From: Thermomonas sp. XSG
Lineage (GTDB): Bacteria > Pseudomonadota > Gammaproteobacteria > Xanthomonadales > Xanthomonadaceae
Reading direction: 5' to 3'
Length of the DNA stretch: 64,000 nt
Assembly (NCBI RefSeq): GCF_014678725.1
Contig: NZ_CP061497.1
Location: 2,558,001 to 2,622,000 of the forward strand
The notes below the pieces were generated by a model that had not been told where the DNA came from, did no database searches, and saw only the letters and a list, made by a program, of their open reading frames with translations. Below are positions 1 to 9,045 of this stretch, one piece after another. The first letter of the stretch is position 1. Each line of letters opens with the position of its first letter. Both the position numbers and the translations under genes were made by a program.

Positions 1-68
1 TTCACCGGCGGCGACTGGGGCAGGGCGGCATCGTGCGGCGCTTGCATGGCGGCTTGGGCATAGTTCAT
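1..68 (-). CDS. pstB: Phosphate ABC transporter ATPase PstB, N-terminal fragment (runs off the window)
   Basis: Only the first 22 codons are inside the window, reading MNYAQAAMQAPHDAALPQSP and onward. No Walker motif is visible, so the assignment rests on position: it follows pstA by 16 bases on the same strand, as pstB does in pst operons. The short Ala/Pro-rich lead fits xanthomonad PstB proteins, which carry a variable N-terminus before the ATPase domain. Confidence 0.65.
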   Translation of the reverse strand, partial: MNYAQAAMQAPHDAALPQSPPV

Positions 69-84
69 CGGAATGGTCCGGAGG

Positions 85-948
85 TCAGTCATGGGCGGCG
101 CGCTTGCGCAGGAGGATGAAGCGGGCCAGCAGGCTGGTGGCCAGCACGAACAGGGTGACCAGCAGCGCGCCGGCCCAGGCCAGCTGCTCCCAGTTCTCGA
201 AGCCCGAGCCGGCGAACTTGTACATGGTCAGCGGCACCGCGCTCATCGCGCCGCCGATGTCGAGGCTGAAGAACTCGTTGCCGAACGCGGTGAACAGCAG
301 CGGCGCGGTTTCGCCGCTGATCCGCGCCAGCGCCAGCAGCACGCCGGTGACGATGCCGGGCAGCGCGCTGCGATAGAGCACCTGCAGGGTGACCTTCCAC
401 TGCGGCACGCCCAGCGACAGCGCGGCTTCGCGCATCTGCACCGGCACCAGCCTCAGCATCTCGTCGGTAGTGCGCACCACCACCGGCAGCACGATGAAGG
501 CCAGCGCCAGCGCGCCGGCGAAGGCGGAGAAATTGCCGCCGGTGTTCATCACGAAGGCCGCGTACACGAACAGGCCCAGCACGATTGATGGTGCCGACAG
601 CAGGATGTCGTTGACGAAGCGCACCGCGGTGCCGAGCTTGCGATGGCCGCCGACCTCCGCCAGCCAGGTGCCGGCGGCGATGCCCAGCGGGGTGCCGATG
701 GCCACGCCCATGCCGCACATCAGCAGGCTGCCGACGATGGCGTTGCGCAGGCCGCCGGCCTCCATCGGCGGCGGCTGGTCCTGGGTGAACAGCGCCAGGT
801 TCAGGTGCGCCAGGCCCTTCGCCAACAGGGTCCACAGGATCCAGCCGAGGAAGGCCAGGCCGAACAGCGCGGCCGCGCAGGCCAGGCCGATGGCCACGGC
901 GTTCTTGATGCGGCGATTACGGTACAGCGATGCGGACGGGGCGTTCAC
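85..948 (-). CDS. pstA: Phosphate ABC transporter permease PstA
   Basis: Inner-membrane permease half of the high-affinity phosphate importer; it pairs with PstC and docks on PstB. The 287-residue product has six or so hydrophobic segments and the permease loop that contacts the ATPase (REAALSLGVPQWKV, in the second half). I chose the GTG at 948 because it overlaps the pstC stop as GTGA, the usual coupling in this operon, and because longer forms have no membrane-protein character. Its length is normal for PstA. Confidence 0.93.
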   Translation of the reverse strand: MNAPSASLYRNRRIKNAVAIGLACAAALFGLAFLGWILWTLLAKGLAHLNLALFTQDQPPPMEAGGLRNAIVGSLLMCGMGVAIGTPLGIAAGTWLAEVGGHRKLGTAVRFVNDILLSAPSIVLGLFVYAAFVMNTGGNFSAFAGALALAFIVLPVVVRTTDEMLRLVPVQMREAALSLGVPQWKVTLQVLYRSALPGIVTGVLLALARISGETAPLLFTAFGNEFFSLDIGGAMSAVPLTMYKFAGSGFENWEQLAWAGALLVTLFVLATSLLARFILLRKRAAHD

Positions 949-1916
949 CGGTTGCCCTCCTTGCGCGCGAGGTTGAGCAGCATCAGCCGGGCCAGCGCCA
1001 GCACGATGAAGGTGACGATGAACAGCACGAAGCCGAGCAGCAGCAGGGCGGCGCGATAGGTCTCGGTGGCCTCGCCGAAATCGTTGGCGATGAGCGCGGC
1101 GATGGTGGTCGACGGCTCCAGCAGCGACGCAGTGAAAGACACGCTGTTGCCGATCACGAAGGCCACCGCCATGGTTTCGCCCAGCGCGCGGCCCAAGCCC
1201 AGGAACACGCCGCCGATCACCGCCGAGCGGGTGTAGGGCAGGACGATGTCCCAGCTCACTTCCCACTTGGTCGCGCCGAGCGCGTAGGCCGATTCCTTAA
1301 GCCGCGCCGGCACGGTCAGGAACACCTCGCGCATGGTCGAGGAGATGAACGGGATCACCATGATCGACAGCACAAGGCCGGAGGTCAGCATGCCGGCGCC
1401 GATCGGCGGGCCCTGGAACAGCGGGCCGATCACCGGCAGCGGGCCCAGGTGCGCGTCCATCCACGGAATCAGGTGCTCGCGCATCACCGGCATCAGCACG
1501 AAGAAGCCCCACATGCCGTAGATGATCGAGGGGATGCCGGCCAGCAGTTCGATGGCGGTGCCCACCGGCGTGCGCAGCCAGCGCGGCGCCACCTCGGTGA
1601 GGAAGAAGGCGATGCCGAAGCTCACCGGCACCGCGATCACCATCGCGATCAGCGCGGTGACCAGCGTGCCGTAGATCGGCACAAGCGCGCCGTACTTGTT
1701 CTCCACCGGGTTCCAGTCGGTGGAGAAGAAGAAGCCCAGGCCCTCGTGCGACAGGACGCTGCGCCCGCCCCACAGCATCGAGAGGGCGGCGCCGGCCAGG
1801 CTGAACAGGACGAAGACCGCGGTGGCGGTCAGCAGCCAGCGGAACCAGCGGTCGTGGCGCGAATCGGCCGCATCACGGCGGCTGGCGATCGGAAGGTCGG
1901 AGGTGGTGGCGCTCAT
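945..1916 (-). CDS. pstC: Phosphate ABC transporter permease PstC
   Basis: Second inner-membrane permease of the Pst phosphate importer. The 323 residues start with a cytoplasmic tail of about 25 residues, a first transmembrane helix near 27-48, then a periplasmic loop and further helices. The EAA-type coupling loop ESAYALGATKWEV lies near 208-220 and is followed by the conserved GRALGETMAV segment. It sits 63 bases after pstS2 and overlaps pstA by four bases, so pstS2-pstC-pstA-pstB is probably one transcript, expected to be phosphate-starvation induced. Confidence 0.95.
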   Translation of the reverse strand: MSATTSDLPIASRRDAADSRHDRWFRWLLTATAVFVLFSLAGAALSMLWGGRSVLSHEGLGFFFSTDWNPVENKYGALVPIYGTLVTALIAMVIAVPVSFGIAFFLTEVAPRWLRTPVGTAIELLAGIPSIIYGMWGFFVLMPVMREHLIPWMDAHLGPLPVIGPLFQGPPIGAGMLTSGLVLSIMVIPFISSTMREVFLTVPARLKESAYALGATKWEVSWDIVLPYTRSAVIGGVFLGLGRALGETMAVAFVIGNSVSFTASLLEPSTTIAALIANDFGEATETYRAALLLLGFVLFIVTFIVLALARLMLLNLARKEGNR

Positions 1917-1979
1917 TCGGTCTGCTCGTCAGGCCCGCGGGGCGGGCACTGTGGGAATCGGGGGCGGTCCGCGGCGGCG

Positions 1980-3047
1980 TCAGGCGGGCTGCCCGGCCCA
2001 GTACGCCTCGATCTGGCGCACCAGTTCGGGCGGCAGGGGCACGTAGTCCAGCGCCGCTGCCTGCGCGCCGCCGTTGGCCCAGGCCCAGCGGAAGAACTCG
2101 CGGGCCGCCTCGGCCGAGGCGGGATCGCGCGGCTGCCGGCGCATCAGGATGAAATTGGTGGCGGCGATCGGCCAGGCGTCGGCGCCGGGCGCGTCGGTGA
2201 TGACCAGCGCGAAGTCACGCGCGTTCTTCCAGTCGGCGCTGGCAGCGGCTGCGGCGAAGCTCGCCGCGCCGGGCTGCACCCAATGGCCCGCGGCATTGCG
2301 CATCGCGGTGTAGGCCATTTTGTTCTGCAGGGCGTAGGACAGCTCGACATAGCCGATCGCGCCCTTGAGCTGCTTGACGTAGGAGGCAACGCCTTCGTTG
2401 CCCTTGCCGCCCACGCTGGTGGCGATCCAGTTCACGGTGGTGCCTTCGCCGACCTTCGCCTTCCAGTCGGCGCTCGCCTTGGAGAGGTAGTTGGTGAAGT
2501 TGAAGGTGGTGCCCGAGCCGTCGGAGCGGCGCACCACGTTGATCTTCCCGGCCGGCAGCGCGAGGCCCGGGTTGGCCGCGGCGATGGCCGGGTCATTCCA
2601 GCGGGTCACCTTGCCAAGATAGATATCCGCCAGCAGCGGACCGGTCAGGCGCAGCTTGCCGGCCTCGATGCCGGGCAGGTTGACCACCGGCACCACCCCG
2701 CCGATCACCGAGGGGAACTGGACCAGCCCGTCCTTCACCAGCTCGTCGGTGGGCAGCGGCTTGTCGGAGGAGCCGAAGTCCACCGTACCGGCCTTGATCT
2801 GGGCGATGCCGCCGCCGGAGCCGATCGACTGGTAGTTGATGCGCTTCCCGTTCAGCCTGGCGTAGTCGGACGACCACTTCGAGAACAGCGGATACACGAA
2901 GCTTGCGCCGGCGCCGGTGACGACGTCGGCAACCCGGTCGGCCTGCGTGGCATCGGCACCGGTGCGGTCACTGCCCCCGGAGCACGCGGCCAGGCCGGTG
3001 GCCAAGGTCAGGCAGAGGGCGGTGAGGCGGAAGGCGGAGCGGAACAT
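1980..3047 (-). CDS. pstS: Phosphate-binding lipoprotein PstS (copy 2, operon-linked)
   Basis: Phosphate-binding protein feeding PstCA. The 355-residue product begins with a lipoprotein signal ending in the lipobox LAAC (Cys22), so it is probably tethered to a membrane, unlike the neighbouring PstS copy. Signature segments: TGAGASFVYPLFSKW near the mature N-terminus, QSIGSGGGIAQIKAGTVDFG, and RRSDGSGTTFNFTNYL, which in PstS carry phosphate-contacting Ser, Asp and Thr residues. A candidate Pho box sits 50 bases upstream and the previous gene ends in a terminator, so this copy has its own promoter and leads pstCAB. Confidence 0.95.
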   Translation of the reverse strand: MFRSAFRLTALCLTLATGLAACSGGSDRTGADATQADRVADVVTGAGASFVYPLFSKWSSDYARLNGKRINYQSIGSGGGIAQIKAGTVDFGSSDKPLPTDELVKDGLVQFPSVIGGVVPVVNLPGIEAGKLRLTGPLLADIYLGKVTRWNDPAIAAANPGLALPAGKINVVRRSDGSGTTFNFTNYLSKASADWKAKVGEGTTVNWIATSVGGKGNEGVASYVKQLKGAIGYVELSYALQNKMAYTAMRNAAGHWVQPGAASFAAAAASADWKNARDFALVITDAPGADAWPIAATNFILMRRQPRDPASAEAAREFFRWAWANGGAQAAALDYVPLPPELVRQIEAYWAGQPA

Positions 3048-3096
3048 GGCGTATCTCGATGGCTATGGCCGGATGCGCACATCAAACGATGTTTTT

Positions 3097-3114
3097 GTGA
3101 CAGGCCGATGACCA
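3097..3114 (-). promoter_or_regulatory. Candidate Pho box upstream of pstS2
   Basis: On the minus strand the site reads TGGTCAT CGGC CTGTCAC, two 7-base direct repeats separated by 4 bases, the architecture bound by PhoB. The downstream repeat matches the consensus CTGTCAY. It lies 50 bases before the pstS2 start, a suitable place for activation. Confidence 0.7.
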
Positions 3115-3153
3115 TCGCAGGCGTTGTGTCATGGTTCCCGCCGGACGACGGCC

Positions 3154-3178
3154 AAAAAAAGCGGGCCCGAAGGCCCGC
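3154..3178 (-). terminator. Rho-independent terminator after pstS1
   Basis: On the minus strand a 7-bp GC stem (GCGGGCC paired with GGCCCGC, 4-base loop) is followed by seven Ts. It lies 26 bases past the pstS1 stop and separates the two PstS transcripts. Confidence 0.9.
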
Positions 3179-3204
3179 AACAGGGGGGGTATACGGAATG
3201 CGGC

Positions 3205-4227
3205 TTACTTGACGTTCTGGGTCCAGTAGGTATCGATCTGCTGGACCAGCGAGTCGGGGAGCGGGACGTAGCCAAGCGAAGCGGCGGACGCATCGCCGTT
3301 GGCATAGACCCAGCGGAAGAAGTCCAGCGCGGCCTTGGTGCCCGGCTTGCTGTTCTTGTGCACCAGCATGAAGTTGGTGGCGGTGATCGGCCAGGCGTTC
3401 TCGCCAGGTGCGTTGGTGACGATCAGGAAGAAGTCCTTGGTCGACTTCCAGTCGGCGCTGGCGGCGGCCTCGGCGAAGCTGTCGTCGCTCGGGTTGATGT
3501 AATTGCCGGCGGCGTTTTTCAGTCGCGAGTAGGACACCTTGTTCTGGATCGCGTAGGCCAGCTCGACGTAGCCGATGCTGCCGCGGATCTGCTTGACGTA
3601 GGCGGACACGCCCTCGTTGCCCTTGCCGCCGATGCCGACCGGCCACTTCACCGCGGTGCCTTCACCGACCTCCGTCTTCCACGACGGGCTGACCTTGGAC
3701 AGGTAGTTGGTGAAGTTGAAGGTGGTGCCGGAACCATCGGAGCGGTGCACCACGGTGATCTTCTGCGCCGGCAGGTTCAGGCCGCGGTTGGTGGCGACGA
3801 TGCGCGGGTCGTTCCACATCTTGATCTTGCCGAGGAAGATGTCGGCCAGCACGTCCGGGTCCAGCTTCATGGCGCCGGCGGCGATACCGGGCAGGTTGAA
3901 CGCCGGCACGATCCCGCCGATCACCGACGGGAACTGCGCCAGACCCGAGCGCGCCAGCTCGGCCGGCGGCAGCGGCTTGTCGGAGGAGCCGAAGTCCACG
4001 GTGCCGGCCTTGATCTGGGCGATGCCGCCGCCGGAGCCGATCGACTGGTAGTTCACTTCCTTGCCGGTCGCGGCCTTGTAGTCGGACGACCACTTGGACA
4101 TCGCCGGGTAGACGAAGGAGGCGCCGGCGCCGGTGACGTCGGACGCGAAGGCGCTGGCGGACAGGCCGGCGGACAGGCTGGTCACCAGCGCGAGCGCGGC
4201 GATGCGGATCTTGAAGGACTTGGACAC
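3205..4227 (-). CDS. pstS: Phosphate-binding periplasmic protein PstS (copy 1)
   Basis: Periplasmic phosphate receptor, 340 residues. It has a cleavable signal peptide (about 28 residues, ending near SASAFA) and no lipobox Cys. The mature protein carries the family segments TGAGASFVYPAMSKW, QSIGSGGGIAQIKAG and HRSDGSGTTFNFTNYL. It is closely similar to the downstream copy, so the pair arose by tandem duplication or both were retained for different roles, one soluble and abundant, one lipid-anchored. It is monocistronic by structure: its own candidate Pho box upstream and a strong terminator downstream. Confidence 0.95.
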   Translation of the reverse strand: MSKSFKIRIAALALVTSLSAGLSASAFASDVTGAGASFVYPAMSKWSSDYKAATGKEVNYQSIGSGGGIAQIKAGTVDFGSSDKPLPPAELARSGLAQFPSVIGGIVPAFNLPGIAAGAMKLDPDVLADIFLGKIKMWNDPRIVATNRGLNLPAQKITVVHRSDGSGTTFNFTNYLSKVSPSWKTEVGEGTAVKWPVGIGGKGNEGVSAYVKQIRGSIGYVELAYAIQNKVSYSRLKNAAGNYINPSDDSFAEAAASADWKSTKDFFLIVTNAPGENAWPITATNFMLVHKNSKPGTKAALDFFRWVYANGDASAASLGYVPLPDSLVQQIDTYWTQNVK

Positions 4228-4316
4228 GAAGAACTCCTGGTGAGCGGATGCGACGGGGCGATGCCCGGTTCGTGGCGCATTCCATCGCGCTTGCGTGACG
4301 CCCGCGGGTCAGTCGT

Positions 4317-4334
4317 GTGACGGTGGCATGACGG
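4317..4334 (-). promoter_or_regulatory. Candidate Pho box upstream of pstS1
   Basis: On the minus strand it reads CCGTCAT GCCA CCGTCAC: two 7-base repeats differing at one position, 4 bases apart, about 90 bases before pstS1. It sits in the 272-base divergent region shared with the porin gene, so one PhoB site could affect both genes. No convincing Pho box is seen in the porin's own orientation. Confidence 0.65.
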
Positions 4335-4499
4335 TTGCGCGGGATCGGCGTGGCGCGCGGCCGGCGGCCGCGTGAAGAAAAGCGCGCAAGGGAAATAAAA
4401 CTGCAACCGATGGCGCGTCAAATGCGTGCTGCAGGTGACGCGAGGCGGAGACCCGCGCGCTGCCCACAAGACAGCTTTCCATCACAACGGAGTTCCCAC

Positions 4500-5813
4500 A
4501 TGCGTCCCACCCGTCTGGCCGTCGCGATCGCCCTGATCGCCGGCACCGTCAGTTTCAACGTCGCCGCGCAGAGTGCCCCCAGCGCCCAGGACATCGCCGA
4601 GCTGAAGGCGCAGATCGCCGCGCTGCAGGCCCAGATCCAGAGCCTGGAAGAACGCAACGATGCGCAGTCGGAAGTCAACGTCGACACCGCCACCCAGCTC
4701 GACAACCTCACCAACAACAGCGTGAAGGTGGAGACCAAGGGCGGCCTGAAGGTGACCTCGGCCGACAAGAACTTCGAGGCCTCGCTGGGCGGCCGCATCC
4801 ATTTCGACGCATACAGCTTCGACAAGGACGTGGCGGCGACCACCGACACCACCGAGTTCCGTCGTGCCCGCCTGACCCTGTCCGGCAAGGCCTACGGCTG
4901 GGAATACAAGATGGAGCAGGACTTCTCCGCCGGCACCAACCTGGACGGCATCCGCGACATGTACATCGCCCGCAACATGATGGGCGGCAAGCTCACCATC
5001 GGCCACTTCAAGCCGTACCGCTCGATGGAAGAGCTGACCAGCTCCAACGAGATCCTGATGATGGAGCGCCCCAGCACCTCCGCCACCGGCCTCTACAACG
5101 GCCGCCAGTTCCAGCAGGGCGTGGGCTACCTGCGCGCCGGCGACAGCTACACCTTCGGCGTCAGCGCGTTCAACATGCGCAGCGCGCCGACCGCCCGCAC
5201 CGAGGGTCTGGGCTTCTCCGCGCGCGGCACCTGGGCGCCGATCGATACCGGTACCACCACCCTGCACCTGGGCGGTTCGTACAGCCACGAGAACCTGAAC
5301 AAGGGCACCCCGAACCTGTCGGCCGTGTCCCATTACGCCGGCCGCCGCGGTCCCTCGCAGACCATGGCCACCACCACCGCCGGCACCGGCGGCAACGATT
5401 CGCAGATCGACACCTTCGGTCTGGAAGCCGCGTTCCGCAACGGTCCGCTGTTCCTGCAGTCGGAGTACGCGCGCGCCAGCTACGGTCAGGCGAACGGCAC
5501 TTCGCAGGACGTCGACGCGTACTACGTGCAGGGCAGCTTCATGCTCAACGGTGGCCTGAAGGCGTACAAGGGCGCCACCGGCGTGTTCGGCTCACCCAAG
5601 GTCGGCGAGTCCGGCCTGTGGGAACTCACCGCACGCTACGACGTGATGGAGAACAAGGACGTCAACGACATGAAGACCACTTCGGCGTTGATCGGCCTGA
5701 ACTACTACATCAACCCGAACATGCGGGTGATGCTGAACTACACCAAGGGCAAGAATGACAAGACCGGCGACGAGCCGGGCCAGATCGCGCTGCGCACGCA
5801 GTTCGCGTTCTGA
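4500..5813 (+). CDS. oprP: Phosphate/pyrophosphate-selective outer-membrane porin (OprP/OprO family)
   Basis: Trimeric outer-membrane channel expected to admit phosphate or polyphosphate to the Pst system. The 437-residue product starts with a signal peptide (to about VAAQ), then a short coiled coil (residues 30-70, ELKAQIAALQAQIQSLEERN), then a 16-18 strand barrel rich in alternating aromatic/Gly segments, ending in Phe (TQFAF), the outer-membrane insertion signal. ATG 4500 was chosen because the signal peptide begins there; an in-frame ATG further upstream adds only Arg-rich sequence. It diverges from pstS1. Confidence 0.92.
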   Translation: MRPTRLAVAIALIAGTVSFNVAAQSAPSAQDIAELKAQIAALQAQIQSLEERNDAQSEVNVDTATQLDNLTNNSVKVETKGGLKVTSADKNFEASLGGRIHFDAYSFDKDVAATTDTTEFRRARLTLSGKAYGWEYKMEQDFSAGTNLDGIRDMYIARNMMGGKLTIGHFKPYRSMEELTSSNEILMMERPSTSATGLYNGRQFQQGVGYLRAGDSYTFGVSAFNMRSAPTARTEGLGFSARGTWAPIDTGTTTLHLGGSYSHENLNKGTPNLSAVSHYAGRRGPSQTMATTTAGTGGNDSQIDTFGLEAAFRNGPLFLQSEYARASYGQANGTSQDVDAYYVQGSFMLNGGLKAYKGATGVFGSPKVGESGLWELTARYDVMENKDVNDMKTTSALIGLNYYINPNMRVMLNYTKGKNDKTGDEPGQIALRTQFAF

Positions 5814-5836
5814 TCATCGCTCCCGGCATGCCATAG

Positions 5837-5869
5837 ACGACGCCCCGCGTCTGCGGGGCGTCGTTTTTT
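5837..5869 (+). terminator. Rho-independent terminator after the porin gene
   Basis: A 12-bp stem (ACGACGCCCCGC with its complement, 4-base loop) runs into a T run. It lies 24 bases past the porin stop. Confidence 0.9.
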
Positions 5870-5935
5870 GCGCAGCCTTCGGTGTGCGCCATCTTCCGCA
5901 GGGTTCAGGGTTAGCGACGTCGCGCCGGGTGTTCT

Positions 5936-6631
5936 TCAGGGCGCGGCGGGCTGCGCCGACGGACCCTTGTCCGGCCAGCGGCATAGGTCGTGGAGCACGC
6001 AGCGCGCGCAGTCCGGCTTGCGTGCCTTGCAGGTGTAGCGCCCGTGCAGGATCAGCCAGTGGTGCGCATCGCGCGCGAATTCGGCCGGCACCAGCCGCAC
6101 CAGCTTGTCCTCGACTGTGCGCACGTCCTTGCCCGGCGCCAGCCCGGTGCGGTTGGAGACGCGGAAGATGTGCGTGTCCACCGCGATGGTGGGCTCGCCG
6201 AACGCGGTGTTGAGCACCACGTTGGCGGTCTTGCGGCCCACGCCGGGCAGCGCTTCCAGCGCCTCGCGCGTGCGCGGCACCTCGCCGCCGTGGCGTTCCA
6301 GCAGCAGCCGGCACAGCGCGATCACGTTGGCCGCCTTCGCATTGAACAGGCCGATGGTGTTGATGTAGCCCTTCAGGCCGTCTTCGCCCAGCGCCAGGAT
6401 CGCTGCTGGCGTGTTGGCGGCGGGATACAGCCGGCGCGTGGCCTTGTTGACCCCGACGTCGGTGGCTTGCGCCGACAGCACCACCGCCACCAGCAGCTCG
6501 AACGGGGTGGTGTATTCCAGCTCGGTGGTGGGGTGCGGGTCGCCCGCGCGCAGGCGGGTGAACATCTCGGTGATTTCAGCGGACGTGAGCTTGCTGCCGC
6601 GCGCCGCGCGCGGTGTCGGTGCCGGGCTCAT
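5936..6631 (-). CDS. nth: Endonuclease III (bifunctional DNA glycosylase/AP lyase)
   Basis: Base-excision repair enzyme removing oxidised pyrimidines and nicking at the abasic site. The 231-residue product has the helix-hairpin-helix LPGVGRKTANVV (128-139) with catalytic Lys134, the catalytic Asp152 in VDTHIFRV, and a C-terminal [4Fe-4S] loop with Cys201, 208, 211 and 217 (C-x6-C-x2-C-x5-C). About 15 extra residues precede the usual start. Its ATG overlaps the stop of the upstream small gene by four bases, so the two are translationally coupled. Confidence 0.96.
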   Translation of the reverse strand: MSPAPTPRAARGSKLTSAEITEMFTRLRAGDPHPTTELEYTTPFELLVAVVLSAQATDVGVNKATRRLYPAANTPAAILALGEDGLKGYINTIGLFNAKAANVIALCRLLLERHGGEVPRTREALEALPGVGRKTANVVLNTAFGEPTIAVDTHIFRVSNRTGLAPGKDVRTVEDKLVRLVPAEFARDAHHWLILHGRYTCKARKPDCARCVLHDLCRWPDKGPSAQPAAP

Positions 6632-6999
6632 GCGTGGCGCGCCCTGGCTTTCGCCAGCGCCCGCGCTAGTGCATCGGCTGCGGCCGTGGGCAGTGGGGGT
6701 GTGGCCTGCTGGGCCGTTGGCGCAGCGGCGGTGCGACGCGCGGCATCGCGTTCAGCCTTGATCCGCGCCAGCCGTTCGGCGCGGGCGTGGTGCCGCTGCC
6801 GCGCGGCCAGCGCGAAGCGCCGGGCGTCGCGCGCGGCGACCAGTTGCGCGCTGCAACCGGCTGCGCAGGACGGACAGGGCATGGCGTCGAGCAGGCCCAG
6901 GGTCATCGCCGCGTCGAGATCGCCTTCGCACAGCGACGCCAGCAGCCGATGGGCCGGATGCTTCGCGTTGCAGTCGCAGGTCGGGCAGGGGGTGGACAT
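6628..6999 (-). CDS. Small Cys-rich conserved protein coupled to nth
   Basis: Unrecognised 123-residue protein. The N-terminal half holds CPTCDC (residues 5-10) and CPSCAAGC (about 42-49), two paired-Cys motifs that could bind Zn or an iron-sulfur cluster. The C-terminal half is a basic, Ala/Arg-rich helix. It overlaps the nth start as ATGA. In related genomes an electron-transport protein (RnfB/RsxB) often adjoins nth, but this protein is too short and lacks the ferredoxin pattern. Start ATG 6999 is the only one that keeps the Cys motifs without a long Arg-rich lead. Function unknown. Confidence 0.75.
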   Translation of the reverse strand: MSTPCPTCDCNAKHPAHRLLASLCEGDLDAAMTLGLLDAMPCPSCAAGCSAQLVAARDARRFALAARQRHHARAERLARIKAERDAARRTAAAPTAQQATPPLPTAAADALARALAKARARHA

Positions 7000-7040
7000 G
7001 GTTTTCTCGCCACTCCCGCGGGCGCGGGAGCGGGGCGGAC

Positions 7041-7823
<783 letters not shown>

Positions 7824-8030
7824 GCAGGGGTCCAGTCGGATTTCGTGTGCCGGGAGGGAACTTCGAGGGCCGGGCCGGGTCGCAGAGGGGTGCCGGTAGC
7901 CGTCAAGTGCCGGGGCCAGTATCCTAACGTGTCGCGCACGGGCATTCCGCCCGGTCGCGGCGAAACCTCCGGCCTGCGCCGGATTCCTGCGGGCCGCGTT
8001 GGCGGCCTCATTCGACATACGAGGTTGTGG

Positions 8031-8759
8031 ATGAAGTTGCGTGCGATTGCTGCCAGTGCGGCGGCCCTGACCCTGACCGCCGGCATCGCCTCGGCGCAGA
8101 CCAAGCCGGCAGCGGCCCCCGCCAAGCCCGCCACCGCCGCGCCCGCCGCGCCGCCGGCGGTCGACAAGACCCACGCCAGCTATGCTTTCGGCTGGCAGCT
8201 CGGCCAGGAGCTGGCCAACACCGGCGAGCCGGTCGACATCGCCACCGTGGTGCGCGGCGTGCAGGATGCCTTCGCCAAGAAGCAGCCGGCCTACACCGAG
8301 CAGCAGCTGGGCACCGCCTACTCCGCCTTCCAGCAGCGCATGGAGATCAAGGCGCAGGAAGCGTTCCGCAAGGCGCTGGCCGACAATCAGGCGCAGTCCG
8401 GCGATTTCGTCACCAAGTTCAAGGCCGAGCAGGGCGTGATCACCCTGCCCAGCGGCATCATGTACCGCGTGGCCAAGGCCGGCACCGGCGCCAAGCCGAC
8501 CGCCACCAGCGAAGTGCAGATTGCCTTCCGCAGCTTCCTGGCGGCCGTTGGCGTTCCGCTGAGCGGCGTGCAGACCCCGCCGGCGTTCAAGGTTGCGGAC
8601 GCGCCGATCCCGGCGCTGAAGGAAACCCTGCCGCTGATGCAGCAGGGCGCGGTCTGGGAAGTGGTCATCCCGCCGGGCAAGGGCCTGGGCGGCAACCAGA
8701 ACCAGCAGTTCGCGCAGCAGGCCGTGGCCATGCAGATCGAGCTGGGCTCGGTCAAGTAA
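8031..8759 (+). CDS. Secreted FKBP-type peptidyl-prolyl isomerase-like protein (degenerate catalytic domain)
   Basis: 242 residues. A signal peptide (about 1-22, ending ASA) precedes an Ala/Pro linker, then an FKBP N-terminal dimerisation domain (YAFGWQLGQEL near 50, helical to about 135) and the usual bridge ITLPSGIMYRVAKAGTGAKPTATSEV. In Mip/FkpA proteins a full FKBP domain follows; here it is about 100 residues and most active-site aromatics (YTG, FDSS, GWT) are absent, only the VWEVVIPP segment remaining. It is thus more likely a periplasmic chaperone than an active isomerase. Start ATG 8031 begins the signal peptide. Confidence 0.8.
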   Translation: MKLRAIAASAAALTLTAGIASAQTKPAAAPAKPATAAPAAPPAVDKTHASYAFGWQLGQELANTGEPVDIATVVRGVQDAFAKKQPAYTEQQLGTAYSAFQQRMEIKAQEAFRKALADNQAQSGDFVTKFKAEQGVITLPSGIMYRVAKAGTGAKPTATSEVQIAFRSFLAAVGVPLSGVQTPPAFKVADAPIPALKETLPLMQQGAVWEVVIPPGKGLGGNQNQQFAQQAVAMQIELGSVK

Positions 8760-8799
8760 TCCGGTTCGCCGCGCGCTGGCGCGGCACCGCTGCAAGTCC

Positions 8800-8828
8800 C
8801 GATGCGCCGGCCATGTGCCGGCGCATCG
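8800..8828 (+). terminator. Strong hairpin, possible terminator after the FKBP-like gene
   Basis: A perfect 12-bp GC-rich stem with a 5-base loop lies 41 bases past the stop, but only three Ts follow it. It may slow or end transcription before the next operon, which begins at 8854. Confidence 0.45.
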
Positions 8829-8853
8829 CGTTTGCGGCGCTACCATGTGCGGC

Positions 8854-9045
8854 ATGAGTGATCTGTTCCGCGCCGTGCTCAGTCCCTGCACCGGCGTCTG
8901 CACGCTGGATGAGGGCGGACTGTGCCGCGGCTGTCGCCGCACCGGCGACGAAGTTGCAGCGTGGACGACGCTGGACGATGCCGCCCGCCTGCACCTGATG
9001 GACGTGGTCCTGCCGGCGCGCCCGGCAGTGGCGGAGGACGCCTGA
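8854..9045 (+). CDS. DUF1289 small Cys-rich protein
   Basis: 63-residue protein with the DUF1289 pattern: SPCTGVCTLDEGGLCRGCRRTGDEVAAW, four Cys in C-x3-C-x7-C-x2-C, likely a metal or Fe-S site. Function unknown in the family. ATG 8854 begins MSDLFRAVLSPC; a further in-frame ATG at 8845 would add three residues. Its stop overlaps the NUDIX start as TGATG, so it leads a tightly coupled four-gene chain (DUF1289, NUDIX, sulfurtransferase, ArsC). Confidence 0.8.
   Translation: MSDLFRAVLSPCTGVCTLDEGGLCRGCRRTGDEVAAWTTLDDAARLHLMDVVLPARPAVAEDA

Noticed and set aside
930-3212. 760-codon open frame on the plus strand across pstC and pstS2
   Set aside because: It is antisense to well-supported genes and made of Arg/His/Gly/Ala-rich sequence typical of GC-rich shadow frames.
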